Of a DNA stretch of 64,000 bases, positions 63,469 to 64,000 are shown piece by piece. The stretch is taken from the NCBI RefSeq assembly GCF_005670685.2, contig NZ_CP062008.1:4216001-4280000 (forward strand), read 5' to 3'. The notes below the pieces were generated by a model. That model had not been told where the DNA came from, ran no database searches, and worked only from the letters and a program-made list of their open reading frames with translations. Origin of the DNA: Mycolicibacterium mucogenicum DSM 44124. GTDB taxonomy: Bacteria; Actinomycetota; Actinomycetes; Mycobacteriales; Mycobacteriaceae. A program made the translations under genes and the position numbers. The stretch's first letter is position 1, and every line of letters starts with the position of its first letter.

Positions 63469-64000
63469 ATGACAACGCTGTCGCTCGCCTATCCACGCCC
63501 TGATATCGCCGTCCTCACGCTGAACCGGCCGGAAAAACTCAACGCGCTGAATTTCGAACTCGTCGAGGCCCTGCACAGCACGCTCGAGGAGATCCACCGG
63601 AACAACGAGTGCCGTGTCGTCGTGCTCACCGGCGCCGGCCGCGGATTCTGTTCCGGCCTGGACCTTTCCGACCCCAACCCCCCGGAAGCCGGTGGCGGAC
63701 TGGAATTTCCGCGCTCGGGCATGCGCTGGCAGGAACGTATCGCCGAGCTGACCACCCGTATCCAGAATCTGCGCCAGCCGGTGATCGCCGCGGTCAACGG
63801 GCCGGCATACGGCGGCGGTTTCGCCGTCGCGCTGGCCGCCGACCTCCGGATCGCGGGGCCCGGCGCACGGTTCTGCACCCAGTTCATCAAGCTGGGCATC
63901 GGCGGCTGCGACATCGGGGTGAGCTACACCCTTCCCCGGATCGTCGGCGCCGGGCAGGCATTCGATCTGATTCTCACGGCCCGGACGGTCGAGGCCGACG
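63469..64000 (+). CDS. Enoyl-CoA hydratase/isomerase family protein, C-terminus cut by window edge
   Basis: The visible 177 residues are crotonase-fold: LTLNRPEKLNALNFEL at the start, the oxyanion-hole segments TGAGRGFCSGLDLSD and AAVNGPAYGGGFAVALAADLRIA, and a glutamate-poor active-site region GIGGCDIGVSYTLPRIVG. It follows the TetR gene by ten bases and is probably co-transcribed. Hydratase versus isomerase cannot be decided from the visible part. Confidence 0.87.
   Translation, partial: MTTLSLAYPRPDIAVLTLNRPEKLNALNFELVEALHSTLEEIHRNNECRVVVLTGAGRGFCSGLDLSDPNPPEAGGGLEFPRSGMRWQERIAELTTRIQNLRQPVIAAVNGPAYGGGFAVALAADLRIAGPGARFCTQFIKLGIGGCDIGVSYTLPRIVGAGQAFDLILTARTVEAD

Overview
The window reads as chromosome of a non-tuberculous mycobacterium (Mycolicibacterium-like). 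It is uniformly GC-rich and gene-dense, with many GTGA/ATGA start-stop overlaps. It carries mycobacterial markers: the acyl-CoA carboxylase set accA3/accD5/accE5, a SigK-RskA module with its cyclopropane-type methyltransferase, a DesA3-type desaturase with its ferredoxin-like reductase, Lat/Lrp/Pcd, Lhr, and an IdeR-type iron box. No rRNA, tRNA, transposase, phage gene or CRISPR array was seen.

Bases 1-16437 form a cell-surface polysaccharide locus of the Wzx/Wzy type. A leftward operon (6846 to beyond base 1) alternates secretory-lipase-like lipoproteins with a Wzz-like protein, an OafA-like acyltransferase and a Wzz/tyrosine-kinase-like protein. A rightward pair encodes a polymerase/ligase-like membrane protein and a secreted glycoside hydrolase with an LGFP-like tail. 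A second leftward operon (16437 to 9978) has four glycosyltransferases, a hexapeptide acyltransferase and a flippase. A nucleotide-sugar dehydrogenase and epimerase (28581-30897) and a second hexapeptide acyltransferase (32340-33071) lie further right and probably belong to the same chemistry.

Bases 16867-35102 hold a methyltransferase, accD5-accE5-maf, the SigK module (FAD oxidoreductase, DUF1365, CFA-synthase-like protein, sigK, rskA, SDR), a TIGR01777/SRPBCC pair, a triple-DUF4333 protein, sseA-sufE and accA3, which ends in a strong intrinsic terminator. Two promoter-like sites of identical design (C[CT]ATCC-type -35, 15 bp, CCGAAT) precede the oxidoreductase operon and the TIGR01777 gene and suggest one SigK regulon. 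A shared TTCTTAGAGAA element precedes accD5 and accA3.

Bases 35106-43508 hold small accessory genes (ArsR/AHSA1 pair with twin operators, a membrane-anchored Mrr-type nuclease, a secreted cysteine-containing peptide) and a lysine-degradation cluster: lat, lrpA, a DUF1338 2-oxoadipate dioxygenase-like gene and pcd. Lhr helicase follows.

Bases 48236-56354 are the most unusual part. An iron box precedes a three-gene operon encoding a large GltB-like glutamate synthase with a shortened Fe-S motif spacing and a C-terminal extension, a CysJ-like NADPH diflavin reductase in the place where GltD would be expected, and a HemS/ChuX-like haem-utilisation protein. I know of no description of this combination. 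The right end has a thiolase, a MerR-peroxiredoxin fusion, a nitronate monooxygenase, nei overlapping desA3 tail to tail, the DesA3 reductase, a divergent TetR regulator with several candidate operators, and a truncated enoyl-CoA hydratase.
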